DNA from: an uncultured Clostridia bacterium
Lineage (GTDB): Bacteria; Bacillota; Clostridia; Christensenellales; Borkfalkiaceae
Length of the DNA: 64,000 bases
Assembly: GCA_949283125.1 (NCBI GenBank)
Contig: CASDRK010000013.1
Span: 26,014-90,013, forward strand
Direction: 5' to 3'
Of this stretch, positions 9,044 through 17,038 are shown one piece after another (the stretch's first letter is position 1; each line of letters begins with the position of its first letter). The notes under the pieces were generated by a model. That model was given only the letters and a program-made list of their open reading frames with translations. It was not told the DNA's origin and ran no database searches. The position numbers and the translations under genes are program-made.

Positions 9044-10074
9044 TATCTCTGAACGCGGCCCGAACCGTCGCCGCCGGCCAGAGCTTCGACTTCCTTGCGG
9101 GAGACGAGGTTGAAGTCGCCGGGAATGGTGTGCTTGAGAGCCGACGCGGCAACGCCGAATTCAAGCGCGGACTTGAAATCCTTGCCGTCGAGGAAACCGC
9201 AGATGACGCCGCCCGCAAACGAGTCGCCGCCGCCGACGCGGTCCACGATGGGATGTATGGAATAGCTCTTGGAATGATAGAATTCCTTGGTGGCAGCCGA
9301 ATATATGCAGGCCGACCAGCCGTTATCCGACGCGGAGTGCGATACGCGCAGCGAGGAGATGGCGTACTTGAAGCCGAACTTGGCGACCATCTGCTCGAAT
9401 ATGGACTTGTAGCCGGCGAGCTCGAGTTCGCCGGAGGTGACGTCCGTCTTGCCGGGCTTGAAGCCGAGGACGAGCTCGGCGTCCTCTTCGTTGCCGATGC
9501 ACACGTCGACGTACTTCATGAGACCGGTCATTACCTTCTGCGCCTTTTCGCTCGACCACAGCTTTTTGCGGAAGTTGAGGTCTACGGACACGGTCACGCC
9601 GTGCTTCTTTGCAGCCTTGAGGGCTTCCTCGGTGAGGGCCGCGGCGCTGTCGGACACGGCGGGAGTGATGCCCGTGAAGTGGAACCAGTCGGCGCCTTCG
9701 AATATGGCGTCGAAGTCGAAGTCCTTGGCGGTGGCCGTGGTTATGGAAGAGTGAGCTCTGTCGTAAACCACTTTGGAGGGACGCATGGCCGAACCCGTTT
9801 CAAGGTAGTAGATGCCCAGCCTTTCGCCGCAGCGGGCGATGTGGCAGGTCTCCACGCCGTACTTGCGCAGAGCGGCTATGGCGCAGTCGCCCAGCTCGTT
9901 TTCGGGCAGAGCGGTGACGAATTCGGCCTTGTGGCCGTAGTTTGCGCACGATACGGCAACGTTGGCTTCGCCGCCGCCGTAGTTGATGTCGAACTCGTCG
10001 GCCTGAATGAACTTTTCGTTGTTGGGGGTGGAAAGGCGGAGCATTATCTCGCCCATGGTTACGATCTTTTTCAT
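9043..10074 (-). CDS. kdgK: 2-keto-3-deoxygluconate kinase
   Basis: A PfkB/ribokinase-family kinase (343 residues) that phosphorylates 2-keto-3-deoxygluconate to KDPG. It shows the N-terminal MGEIMLRLSTPNNEKFIQA typical of KdgK, the glycine pair in NYGGGEANVAVSCANYG, and the C-terminal anion-hole/catalytic motif GGGDSFAGG. It is followed with one-base overlap by the isomerase gene. Both uronate branches converge on its substrate, and its product is cleaved by the aldolase encoded just upstream. Confidence 0.93.
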   Translation of the reverse strand: MKKIVTMGEIMLRLSTPNNEKFIQADEFDINYGGGEANVAVSCANYGHKAEFVTALPENELGDCAIAALRKYGVETCHIARCGERLGIYYLETGSAMRPSKVVYDRAHSSITTATAKDFDFDAIFEGADWFHFTGITPAVSDSAAALTEEALKAAKKHGVTVSVDLNFRKKLWSSEKAQKVMTGLMKYVDVCIGNEEDAELVLGFKPGKTDVTSGELELAGYKSIFEQMVAKFGFKYAISSLRVSHSASDNGWSACIYSAATKEFYHSKSYSIHPIVDRVGGGDSFAGGVICGFLDGKDFKSALEFGVAASALKHTIPGDFNLVSRKEVEALAGGDGSGRVQR

Positions 10075-10222
10075 TTATGAAACTCCTGAAAAATATTTTT
10101 TTATTTGAATTTTTTATTGAATTTTTTTAAACGATTGCGGCGCGGACAGTCCCGCACCTTTCGCGGCGCCCGCTCAAACGGACAGCCGGCGCATATCCCA
10201 TTATGCGCGGCTTGCGCGGCCT

Positions 10223-11206
10223 TTACTTTCTGAGCACCAGATGCACGGCGAAGCCGCCGAAATCTTCCTTGAGATAGGCGACGGTGGGCGTGCCCTTGGC
10301 GTCGCGCTTTACCGATTCTTCGTCTATCGTGTATCCGCGCTCGGTGAGCTGATACATAGCCCTCTTTACCGAATTGGTCGCCACGGCGATATGGCCCATC
10401 CTGCCCTTGAAGGGCTTTTTCATGCACTCGACGTACGTTGAAGCGAACACCGAGCTGTTGCCCACCTTTTTGGCAAAGCCGAAGGCGTTGTCGAACATGT
10501 CGGCCACGCTCTCCGCTTCGGCGGGATCGGCGCAGTTGATGCCGACGTGCACCACCTCGAACCCGAGCATCTTGTCCACGGCCTGACGGCAGAGCGCGGT
10601 GATGCCCGCCCAGTCCTCTTCGTCGAGCAGCTTGCCGGGAACTATCCAGCTGCCGCCGCAGCAGACTATTTTATCGTAAGCGAGATAGGTGTTGAGATTG
10701 TCCGCCGTCACGCCGCCCGTGGGCATGAAGCGCATGGACGTGTAGGGCCCGCACACCGATTTGATGTAGGGCAGCCCGCCCGCCTGCTCCGCGGGGAAGA
10801 ACTTTACGAAGTCGAGCCCGAGCTCGATGGCCTGTTCTATCTCGCTGGCGGAGGACAGACCGGGAGCGAAGGGTATGCCCTTGTCCAGACAGTGCCTTAC
10901 CACCTTGGGATTGAGCCCGGGAGCCACGCAGAACTTTGCGCCAGCCGCGGCAGCGGCGTCCGCCTGCTCGCACGTGAGCACCGTGCCGGCGCCCACGAGC
11001 ATGTCGGGATAGGCCTTTACCATGCGCGCTATCACCTCGTCGGCGCCCTTGGCGCGGAAGGTGACTTCGGCGCAGTTGATGCCGCCGTCGCGCAGAGCCT
11101 TGGCAAGCTTTTCGGCGTTTTCGACCTTGTCCAGCTTGATGACGGGCACTATTCCTATGCAGCCCAGCCGCTCGACGATGCCGTCCATCTTTTCCTTTAT
11201 TGTCAT
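10223..11206 (-). CDS. eda: KDPG aldolase fused to a VOC (glyoxalase-like) domain
   Basis: First gene of the operon, 327 residues against about 210 for a plain KDPG/KHG aldolase. Residues 1-212 are the aldolase: E47 and R51 in CAEVTFR, and Schiff-base Lys135 in DFVKFFPAE, with GAGTV and PTGGV phosphate-binding loops. Residues about 217-327 form an added vicinal-oxygen-chelate type domain (HVGINCADPAEAES, RMGHIAVATNSVKRA). The aldolase splits KDPG into pyruvate and glyceraldehyde 3-phosphate. The role of the added domain is unknown; it may bind a keto-acid or assist metal-dependent handling of the substrate. The promoter is at 11257-11285. Confidence 0.93.
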   Translation of the reverse strand: MTIKEKMDGIVERLGCIGIVPVIKLDKVENAEKLAKALRDGGINCAEVTFRAKGADEVIARMVKAYPDMLVGAGTVLTCEQADAAAAAGAKFCVAPGLNPKVVRHCLDKGIPFAPGLSSASEIEQAIELGLDFVKFFPAEQAGGLPYIKSVCGPYTSMRFMPTGGVTADNLNTYLAYDKIVCCGGSWIVPGKLLDEEDWAGITALCRQAVDKMLGFEVVHVGINCADPAEAESVADMFDNAFGFAKKVGNSSVFASTYVECMKKPFKGRMGHIAVATNSVKRAMYQLTERGYTIDEESVKRDAKGTPTVAYLKEDFGGFAVHLVLRK

Positions 11207-11256
11207 ATTAACCTCACTTCGGGCGCGCAGACGCGCACCACATGTTATGCGCTTAT

Positions 11257-11285
11257 ATTATAATTAATAATCGCCCCGCAGTCTA
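11257..11285 (-). promoter_or_regulatory. Promoter of the uronate operon
   Basis: On the minus strand TAGACT (11285-11280), a 17-bp spacer and a perfect TATAAT (11262-11257), about 50 bases before the eda start. It is divergent from the promoter of the P-type ATPase. No clear operator for a GntR or LacI regulator could be picked out by eye. Confidence 0.65.
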
Positions 11286-11368
11286 TATACTATACGGATA
11301 ACTTTATGTATTTTTCGGATATAGCGGCCCGGCCGCGTCGGGCGCGGAGAAAAAGCGCCTTAAAACAT

Positions 11369-11397
11369 TTGACAGGGTGAAAATTGTGTGATAAGAT
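11369..11397 (+). promoter_or_regulatory. Promoter of the riboswitch-ATPase transcript
   Basis: TTGACA (11369-11374), 17 bp, TAAGAT (11392-11397). Transcription should begin near 11404, giving a leader of about 300 bases before the ATPase start at 11701. Confidence 0.7.
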
Positions 11398-11437
11398 TAA
11401 AAAGCAATTTAAGTTAAGTTTTTACAAATTCAATACT

Positions 11438-11554
11438 TTAAAAGGGAGTAGTTGCAAGAGCGCGGCCGTCAGCACGGATCATCGTCCCGGCCCCCGCCAC
11501 CGTAAACTTTCGGTAACAAGACTTTTAAGCATTTTTCGCTTAAAGGTCTTTTTT
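11438..11554 (+). promoter_or_regulatory. yybP-ykoY-type manganese riboswitch
   Basis: The leader carries the conserved strings of this class: AAAGGGAGTAG at 11441-11451, a GTCAGCACGGA segment at 11468-11478, and AACAAGACTTTTA at 11516-11528. The outer helix P1 pairs TTAAAAG (11438-11444) with CTTTTAA (11522-11528). The same 3' strand is the left arm of a terminator (11519-11554), so aptamer closing and termination exclude each other. Family knowledge: manganese-bound yybP-ykoY switches turn expression on, often of P-type ATPases or other metal exporters. The gene downstream fits exactly. Confidence 0.9.
11519..11554 (+). terminator. Riboswitch-controlled terminator
   Basis: A 12-bp stem (11519-11530 with 11538-11549, one G-T pair), a 7-base AT-rich loop and a run of six T ending at 11554. 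It overlaps the aptamer's 3' strand and lies 150 bases before the ATPase start. Confidence 0.88.
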
Positions 11555-11700
11555 GATAACGGCGCGGCCGGCACGGCCGCGGGGATGCGCAAGCAACACG
11601 GGCAACCCGCGGCGCATGCGCGCCGTTTGCCATTTAATTTTTGAATTGCCCCGCATATATGCGGCGGTAAATATAAAAAATAATTTATAAGGAGCACGCG

Positions 11701-14373
11701 ATGTTTCACAACAAGAGCGTTGAGGAAACTTACCTTGCGGTAAATTCCTCGGAGCGCGGTCTTTCGACCGCGGAGGCGCAGAAGCGGCTTGCCGAAAACG
11801 GCAAAAACGCGCTGGCCGAAGCCAAAAAGAAGCCGGCCATCTTAAAATTTCTGGGGCAGTTCACCGACCCCATGATAATCGTGCTGCTGGCTGCGGCCGT
11901 CGTTTCGGCGGTGCTTACCATCGTAAGCAATCTGCAGAAGGGCACGAACGAGTGGACGGAGCTCATCGACTGCGGCGTCATTCTGCTTATAGTGGTAGTC
12001 AACGCCATAATAGGCTTTGTTCAGGAAAACAAGGCCGAAAACGCGCTGGAGGCGCTGAAGGCCAAGAATAAACCCTTCGTAAAGGCCATACGCGACGGAG
12101 AGCAGGCCGTCATCCCCTCCGAAGAGCTGGTCGTCGGCGATATAGTCATACTCGAAGCCGGCGACGTGGTGCCGGCCGACATGCGGCTGATACAGTCCGC
12201 CTCCCTCAAGATAGAGGAAGCCGCGCTGACGGGCGAATCGGTGCCCGTCGAAAAAGAAGCGGGCGTGACGGTGGACGAAAAGGCGCCACTCGGCGACAGA
12301 CACAACATGGCTTTTTCGGGCTCGACCGTGACGTACGGCCGCGGCCGCGGCGTCGTGACCGCAACGGGCATGAGCACCGAGATGGGCAAGATAGCCCAGA
12401 TGCTGACCGAGGTGCAGGAGGATCCCTCCCCCCTCAACAAGCAGTTGGGCAAGACGGCCAAGATACTCTCCATCCTCGTGCTCGGCATTGCCGCGGTAAT
12501 ATTCGTGGTGAACATATGCGCGCACATATCCACGGGGCTCGGCGATCCCGACGTGTGGATGAGCGCCTTCATGACGGCCGTGGCCATAGCCGTTGCGGCC
12601 ATACCCGAAGGTCTGCCCGCAGTCGTGACCATAGTGCTTGCCATGGGCGTGCAGAAGATGTCCAAGCGCAACGCCATAGTAAAGAACCTGCCCTCCGTTG
12701 AGACGCTGGGCTGCTGCGAGATAATCTGTTCGGACAAGACGGGCACGCTGACGCTGAACAAGATGACGGTGAAGGACGGCTACTGTCCTTCGGGCAACGA
12801 CGAACTTTTAAAGCGCATAATGGCGCTGTGCAACGACACCGTAGCCACCAGGAGCGGCCTGCAGGGCGACCCCACGGAGACGGCCCTCGTAGATTACTAC
12901 ATCAATCAGGGCGGCGACTACGCAGCGCTCACAAACGACTATCCGCGCGTGAACGAAAAGCCCTTCGATTCCGGCCGCAAGCTGATGACCACCGTGCACA
13001 CCTGCGCCGGCAGCACCGAAAGCTACACCAAGGGCGCGCCCGACATGCTGATAGCCAGATGCGACAGGATACTGACGGCCAAGGGCGTTTCGCCCATCAC
13101 CGAAGCCGACAGGGAAGCGATAAGGAACGCCAACTCCGCCATGGCGCACAGGGCGCTGAGGGTGCTTGCCGCCGCGTATAAGGACGGCGACGACGTATCC
13201 GAAGAGGGCATGATATTCGTGGGCCTGATGGGCATGATAGACCCTCCCCGTCCCGAGGTGAAGGCCGCCGTGGCCGAGTGCAGAACGGCGGGCATAAAGG
13301 CGCTGATGATAACGGGCGACCACATGGACACCGCCTGCGCCATCGCCAAAGAGCTGGATATCCTCCGCGACGGCGACCTGACGGCGACGGGCGCGGAACT
13401 GGACAAGATGACGGACGAATATCTGTATGCGAACATTCAGAAATTTTCGGTATTCGCCCGCGTTTCCCCCGAAAACAAAGTAAGGATAGTCAAGGCCTTC
13501 CGCTCCAACGGCAAGGTGACGGCCATGACGGGCGACGGCGTGAACGACGCGCCCTCGATAAAGGAAGCCGACATAGGCATAGGCATGGGCATCACCGGCA
13601 CGCAGGTGAGCAAGGAAGCCGCCGACATGGTGCTCACCGACGACAACTTCGCCACGATAGTCGGCGCGGTGGAAGAAGGCAGAAAGATATTCTCCAACAT
13701 CACCAAGGCCATACAGTTTTTGCTTTCGGCAAACATAGCCGAGGTGCTGTGCCTGTTCATAGTGGAAATGATAGCCCTGTGCACCGGCGCGGCCGATCAG
13801 GAATTCATGACCCCCATAATGATACTCTGGGTAAATCTGGTCACAGACTCCTTCCCCGCTCTCTCGCTGGGCACCGAAAAGGCAGAAAAAGACGTGATGC
13901 TGCAACCGCCGAGAAAGAATCAGAGTTCGCTGTTCTCCGGTCAGCTCGGCAAAGACATAATAATTCAGGGCATTATGCAGACGGCGCTCGTAATGACAAG
14001 TTACCTCGTTGGCAACTACGCGCTCGGTCAGCATCACTCCGAAGCCATGGCTATGGCGTTCATCTCGCTGTGCTTCATACAGCTCTTCCACGCCTTCAAC
14101 CTGCGCTCGCAGAGAAACAGCATAATCAATAAGGGCTTCTTCTCCAACAAGTTCCTCGATCTTTCAGCGCTCCTCGGCATAGCGCTCACCCTCTTCGTGG
14201 TGCTCACGCCCGGCGTCAACACCATATTCCTCGACCTCTCCGAGGCCGAAGCGGCAAGCTTCCACCTCACCTGGTCGGAGTGGCTCATCTCCGTCGGCGT
14301 AGCAATAGCCATCATTCCGCTCGTCGAGATACAGAAACTTGCGGAAAAGCTGATAGAAAAGAAAAAGAAGTAA
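11701..14373 (+). CDS. P-type Ca2+/Mn2+-transporting ATPase
   Basis: An 890-residue P2A-type pump that expels divalent cations from the cytoplasm at the cost of ATP. Motifs: TGES from T177, phosphorylated Asp345 in SDKTGTLT, MTGDGVNDAP near residue 610, the TM4 ion motif AIPEGLP and the TM6 motif NLVTDSFPA, which keep the Glu, Asn, Thr and Asp ligands of the second SERCA calcium site. About ten membrane helices are present. GGAG precedes the ATG by about 8 bases. A manganese riboswitch in the leader argues for Mn2+ (with or without Ca2+) export under manganese load. It is monocistronic, ending at a strong terminator. Confidence 0.93.
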   Translation: MFHNKSVEETYLAVNSSERGLSTAEAQKRLAENGKNALAEAKKKPAILKFLGQFTDPMIIVLLAAAVVSAVLTIVSNLQKGTNEWTELIDCGVILLIVVVNAIIGFVQENKAENALEALKAKNKPFVKAIRDGEQAVIPSEELVVGDIVILEAGDVVPADMRLIQSASLKIEEAALTGESVPVEKEAGVTVDEKAPLGDRHNMAFSGSTVTYGRGRGVVTATGMSTEMGKIAQMLTEVQEDPSPLNKQLGKTAKILSILVLGIAAVIFVVNICAHISTGLGDPDVWMSAFMTAVAIAVAAIPEGLPAVVTIVLAMGVQKMSKRNAIVKNLPSVETLGCCEIICSDKTGTLTLNKMTVKDGYCPSGNDELLKRIMALCNDTVATRSGLQGDPTETALVDYYINQGGDYAALTNDYPRVNEKPFDSGRKLMTTVHTCAGSTESYTKGAPDMLIARCDRILTAKGVSPITEADREAIRNANSAMAHRALRVLAAAYKDGDDVSEEGMIFVGLMGMIDPPRPEVKAAVAECRTAGIKALMITGDHMDTACAIAKELDILRDGDLTATGAELDKMTDEYLYANIQKFSVFARVSPENKVRIVKAFRSNGKVTAMTGDGVNDAPSIKEADIGIGMGITGTQVSKEAADMVLTDDNFATIVGAVEEGRKIFSNITKAIQFLLSANIAEVLCLFIVEMIALCTGAADQEFMTPIMILWVNLVTDSFPALSLGTEKAEKDVMLQPPRKNQSSLFSGQLGKDIIIQGIMQTALVMTSYLVGNYALGQHHSEAMAMAFISLCFIQLFHAFNLRSQRNSIINKGFFSNKFLDLSALLGIALTLFVVLTPGVNTIFLDLSEAEAASFHLTWSEWLISVGVAIAIIPLVEIQKLAEKLIEKKKK

Positions 14374-14403
14374 GGCAACTCAACTGCCTGCGCAAAAAAC
14401 ATT

Positions 14404-14436
14404 CAGCCGCGGACCGGTCGGTCCGCGGCTGTTTTT
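14404..14436 (+). terminator. Terminator of the P-type ATPase gene
   Basis: A perfect 12-bp stem (14404-14415 with 14420-14431), GGTC loop and five T at 14432-14436. An A6 run before the stem could let it work on the other strand too. Confidence 0.9.
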
Positions 14437-14537
14437 CCGCGATGATGACGGCGCGCGGCACGCGAATGCTGCGCAAAAATCCGATGCCGTCCGCGCATCC
14501 GGCAGAGGGAAGGCGGTAACGCCCGCCCGCGAAGCAT

Positions 14538-14825
14538 GATGCAACGGAACGTTGCCGGCCGCGAACCGACAGCGGAAATGCTGCGCGGCCCGTTCGCGGA
14601 GCATGATGCAACGGAACGTTGCCGGCCGCGAGCCGACAGCGGAAATGCTGCGCGGCCCGTTCGCGGAGTGCGATGCGACGGAACGTTTCCGGCCGCGAAC
14701 CGACAGCGGAAATGCTGTGCGGCCCGTTCGCGGAGTGCGATGCGACGGAACGTTTCCGGCCGCGAACCGACAACGGGAATGAGTCCCCGCCTGCTCGCGG
14801 AGTATGATGCAACGGAACGTTGCGC
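14538..14825. repeat. 67-bp tandem array, four full units and one partial
   Basis: Units begin at 14538, 14605, 14672, 14739 and 14806, each exactly 67 bp apart, with small differences between units. Because 67 is not a multiple of three the array is open in several frames and makes repetitive peptides in all of them, so it is not coding. Each unit can fold: GCAACG-GAA-CGTTGC at its head (units 1, 2 and 5) and a longer hairpin of CCGCGAAC with GTTCGCGG enclosing CAGC-GGAAAT-GCTG. There are no unique spacers, so it is not a CRISPR array. Confidence 0.85.
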
Positions 14826-14934
14826 GCGCCCCAAGCGCACAACGAGCGTTAATATAGCTCATGTGCGCAAGGCGGATTCACTCCGCCGTTAAGCGCTACA
14901 CAATTTGTCGCGCAAGCGAGCTCACCGGCGTGAA

Positions 14935-14978
14935 TTGCCGCGACTATTTTACTGTAGGGCAATTTAAAGTCGCGGCAA
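14935..14978. repeat. Inverted repeat TTGCCGCGACT
   Basis: A perfect 11-bp inverted repeat (14935-14945 with 14968-14978) around a 22-base loop. It is part of the 870-bp gene-free region 14374-15245, which otherwise holds the terminator, the tandem array and the two related hairpins below. I see no gene in it. Confidence 0.6.
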
Positions 14979-15002
14979 GAGCGGCAGAGCCGCTGAAAAA
15001 AC

Positions 15003-15047
15003 TAACGGCAAATTGTTGTGCAGTCTCCCGCACACAATTTGCCGTTA
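15003..15047. repeat. Hairpin of the TAACGGCAAAT family, copy 1
   Basis: Arms TAACGGCAAATTGTTGTGC and GCACACAATTTGCCGTTA (one bulged T) enclose AGTCTCCC. A second copy with the same design lies at 15196-15239. The arms differ between copies in a paired way. Confidence 0.75.
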
Positions 15048-15195
15048 ACCATTTAATTTAATCACGTTGCAAGGGGAATTCATTTCCCCGCGGCAGACCC
15101 GATTTGCGCATACCTGCGCCTCGGCAGGTGAATGCGGCGCAATTATTGAAATACAGGGCGCTTAAGATTGCGCCGCAGAGGGCAGCGCCCTGAAA

Positions 15196-15239
15196 TAACG
15201 GCAAATCGTGCGCAGCCTCCCGCGCACGATTTGCCGTTA
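15196..15239. repeat. Hairpin of the TAACGGCAAAT family, copy 2
   Basis: A perfect 18-bp inverted repeat, arms TAACGGCAAATCGTGCGC and its complement, loop AGCCTCCC. It ends 6 bases before the kduD stop codon, so it may also end the kduD transcript. Compared with copy 1 (15003-15047) base changes in one arm are matched in the other. Confidence 0.78.
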
Positions 15240-15245
15240 AACCAT

Positions 15246-16001
15246 TCACCTCCCCAGCCAGCCGCCGTCCACGGCGACGGTGAAGCCGTTGACGTAATCC
15301 GAAGCCGCCGAAGCGAGGAATACCGCCGCGCCTTCGAGATCTGCGGGCGTGCCCCAGCGCCCGGCGGGGATGCGGGCGAGTATGTCGGCGCTGCGCTCCT
15401 CGTCCTGACGGAGCTGCTGCGTGTTATTGGTGGCCATATAGCCCGGCGCTATGCCGTTGACGTTGATGTTGTGCTTTGCCCATTCGTTGGCGAGCGTCAT
15501 GGTTATGCCGCGTATGGCCGACTTGGACGCCGTGTACGAGGGCACGCGTATGCCGCCCTGATAGGAGAGCATGGAAGCGATGTTTATTATCTTGCCGCCC
15601 GTTCCCTGCTTTATGAACTGTTTGGCTACGGCCTGCGTGAGGAAGAACACCGTCTTTAAATTGACGTTGAGAACGCTATCCCAGTTCTCTTCGGAAAATT
15701 CGATGGAATCCTGACGCTTTATGATGCCGGCATTGTTGACGAGGATGTCTATCCTGCCGAAGCGCGCCAGAGCTTCCTCCACCACGCGGGGTATTACGTC
15801 CGTGGACGACAGGTCGGCGATGACGTTATAAAATTTTTCCTCGCCGAGCATGGCCGCCGTCTCGTCGGAAGGCCGGCGCGAAACGCCGACCACCGCGGCG
15901 CCCGCTTCGACGTACGCGCGGCATATGCCCTGACCCAGCCCCGTGTTGGAGCCCGTGACTATCGCCACTTTGCCCTTTAAACTGAATTGATCGAGAATCA
16001 T
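15246..16001 (-). CDS. kduD: 2-deoxy-D-gluconate 3-dehydrogenase / 2,5-diketo-3-deoxygluconate reductase
   Basis: A classical short-chain dehydrogenase (251 residues). It shows the NAD-binding TGSNTGLGQG, NNAG, the catalytic Ser in IASMLSYQGG and the Tyr-Lys pair in YTASK. GYMATNNTQ and IPAGRWG are typical of KduD. It reduces the KduI product to 2-keto-3-deoxygluconate, completing the unsaturated-uronate branch. It stands alone with its own promoter (16041-16069) and ribosome site GGGAGGGGG, separated from the main uronate operon by the ATPase gene and the repeat region. Confidence 0.92.
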   Translation of the reverse strand: MILDQFSLKGKVAIVTGSNTGLGQGICRAYVEAGAAVVGVSRRPSDETAAMLGEEKFYNVIADLSSTDVIPRVVEEALARFGRIDILVNNAGIIKRQDSIEFSEENWDSVLNVNLKTVFFLTQAVAKQFIKQGTGGKIINIASMLSYQGGIRVPSYTASKSAIRGITMTLANEWAKHNINVNGIAPGYMATNNTQQLRQDEERSADILARIPAGRWGTPADLEGAAVFLASAASDYVNGFTVAVDGGWLGR

Positions 16002-16040
16002 GCTGTAATTCCCCCTCCCTTGATGCTTTTAAGTGTATAT

Positions 16041-16069
16041 ATTTTACAACACGGCGGAAAATAAATCAA
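16041..16069 (-). promoter_or_regulatory. kduD promoter
   Basis: Minus-strand TTGATT (16069-16064), 17 bp, TAAAAT (16046-16041), about 40 bases before the kduD ATG. Confidence 0.65.
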
Positions 16070-16102
16070 GGGGGAAGGGAAAAATTGTTTGCAAATAATT
16101 GA

Positions 16103-16138
16103 TGCGCGCGCGGAGCTCAAAAAAGCTCCGCGCGCGCA
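16103..16138. terminator. Terminator after the deacetylase operon
   Basis: A perfect 15-bp stem (16103-16117 with 16124-16138) and a CAAAAA loop, directly after the deacetylase stop on the minus strand. There is no long T-tract, but the stem is very stable. Confidence 0.65.
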
Positions 16139-16160
16139 TTGCAAGACATATATTGCGCGA

Positions 16161-17021
16161 TCAATCCCCGCCGAACACAACCGTTCCGCCGGCCGGGATT
16201 TTGTGCATCGCGCCGCGTATCTCAAGCCAGACGGGCATGCAGGAAGGGTTGAACGCCCTTTCGCCGTCGAGCGAAAAGACCAGCGAACGGTACGCGCGCA
16301 CGTAATCGCACACCTCGCCGTTGGTTGCGGCCCACACGTCGCCGCGCCCGCCGAGACTGCGCGCGGCGCCCTCGATGACGTCCCAGTTGTCGTCGTCGTC
16401 AAATTCGTAGCTGTGCCCCCACACGTACAGCAGCCAGGGCTCGCGATGCTTGAACTCCTCCTCCGGCGAGCGGGAAACAAATTTGCGGACAAGCTCCGCC
16501 AGCGCGGGGTCGTTGTGGTGAACGGTGGGATCCCACTCCAGAAAATCCTGCGGCAGCGCAAACGAATAGGTGGACTTCGTCGTGCGGGCGTATTTTACGC
16601 CGAGCTCCGCCAGCACGGCCTTGATGCGGTCGTTGAACCCGTTGTAGGCATACGCCATGCCGTTTACTATGCGGCCGAATTTATGCTCCAGCCAGTCGCG
16701 GTTGAGGGCGACTTCCCTTATGGCCTCGGGCAGGGGCACCTTGTCGAGATATATATGCCGCGCGCCGTGCAGGGCCACCTCGTGCGCGGTGCCGGAAAAG
16801 GCGGAAAAAGTCTCCTCCTCGTCCATGCGGTCGTGCCACTCGCGGCAGTCGAACAGCTGCGAATTGAGGTTGAAGGTGCACTTCAGCCCGTACCTGTCCA
16901 TTATCGCCAACAGCTTTTTGTCGGCGCGCACGCCGTCGTCGTAGCTGAACGTGACGGCCTTGGAAAGCCCGCCGGGAAAGCGCATGTATTTTTCCTGAAA
17001 CATCTGGCGGAATTGTGCCAT
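16161..17021 (-). CDS. Polysaccharide deacetylase family protein
   Basis: A 286-residue NodB-homology (carbohydrate esterase 4-like) protein. Motif 1 is TFSYDDGVRAD (catalytic and metal Asp) and motif 2 is ALHGARHIYLD (metal His pair). LYVWGHSYEFDDDDNW near residue 240 is the closing motif seen in cytoplasmic members of the family. GGAAGGAG lies 5 bases before ATG 17021. No signal peptide is seen. It follows two MATE pump genes on the same strand with 17 bases spacing and may act on an amino-sugar or acetylated oligosaccharide; the substrate is unknown. Confidence 0.85.
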   Translation of the reverse strand: MAQFRQMFQEKYMRFPGGLSKAVTFSYDDGVRADKKLLAIMDRYGLKCTFNLNSQLFDCREWHDRMDEEETFSAFSGTAHEVALHGARHIYLDKVPLPEAIREVALNRDWLEHKFGRIVNGMAYAYNGFNDRIKAVLAELGVKYARTTKSTYSFALPQDFLEWDPTVHHNDPALAELVRKFVSRSPEEEFKHREPWLLYVWGHSYEFDDDDNWDVIEGAARSLGGRGDVWAATNGEVCDYVRAYRSLVFSLDGERAFNPSCMPVWLEIRGAMHKIPAGGTVVFGGD

Positions 17022-17038
17022 ATCCACTCCTTCCGGCC

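Noticed and set aside
11384-11644. An 86-residue frame in the leader of the P-type ATPase
   Set aside because: It lies across the riboswitch and its terminator and has no ribosome site.
14538-14825. CRISPR array
   Set aside because: Units are similar over their whole length, there are no variable spacers and no cas genes nearby.
14312-14892. Repetitive open frames on both strands over the 67-bp array
   Set aside because: All frames are open because the unit lacks stops; the period is not a multiple of three, so no stable protein repeat is encoded.
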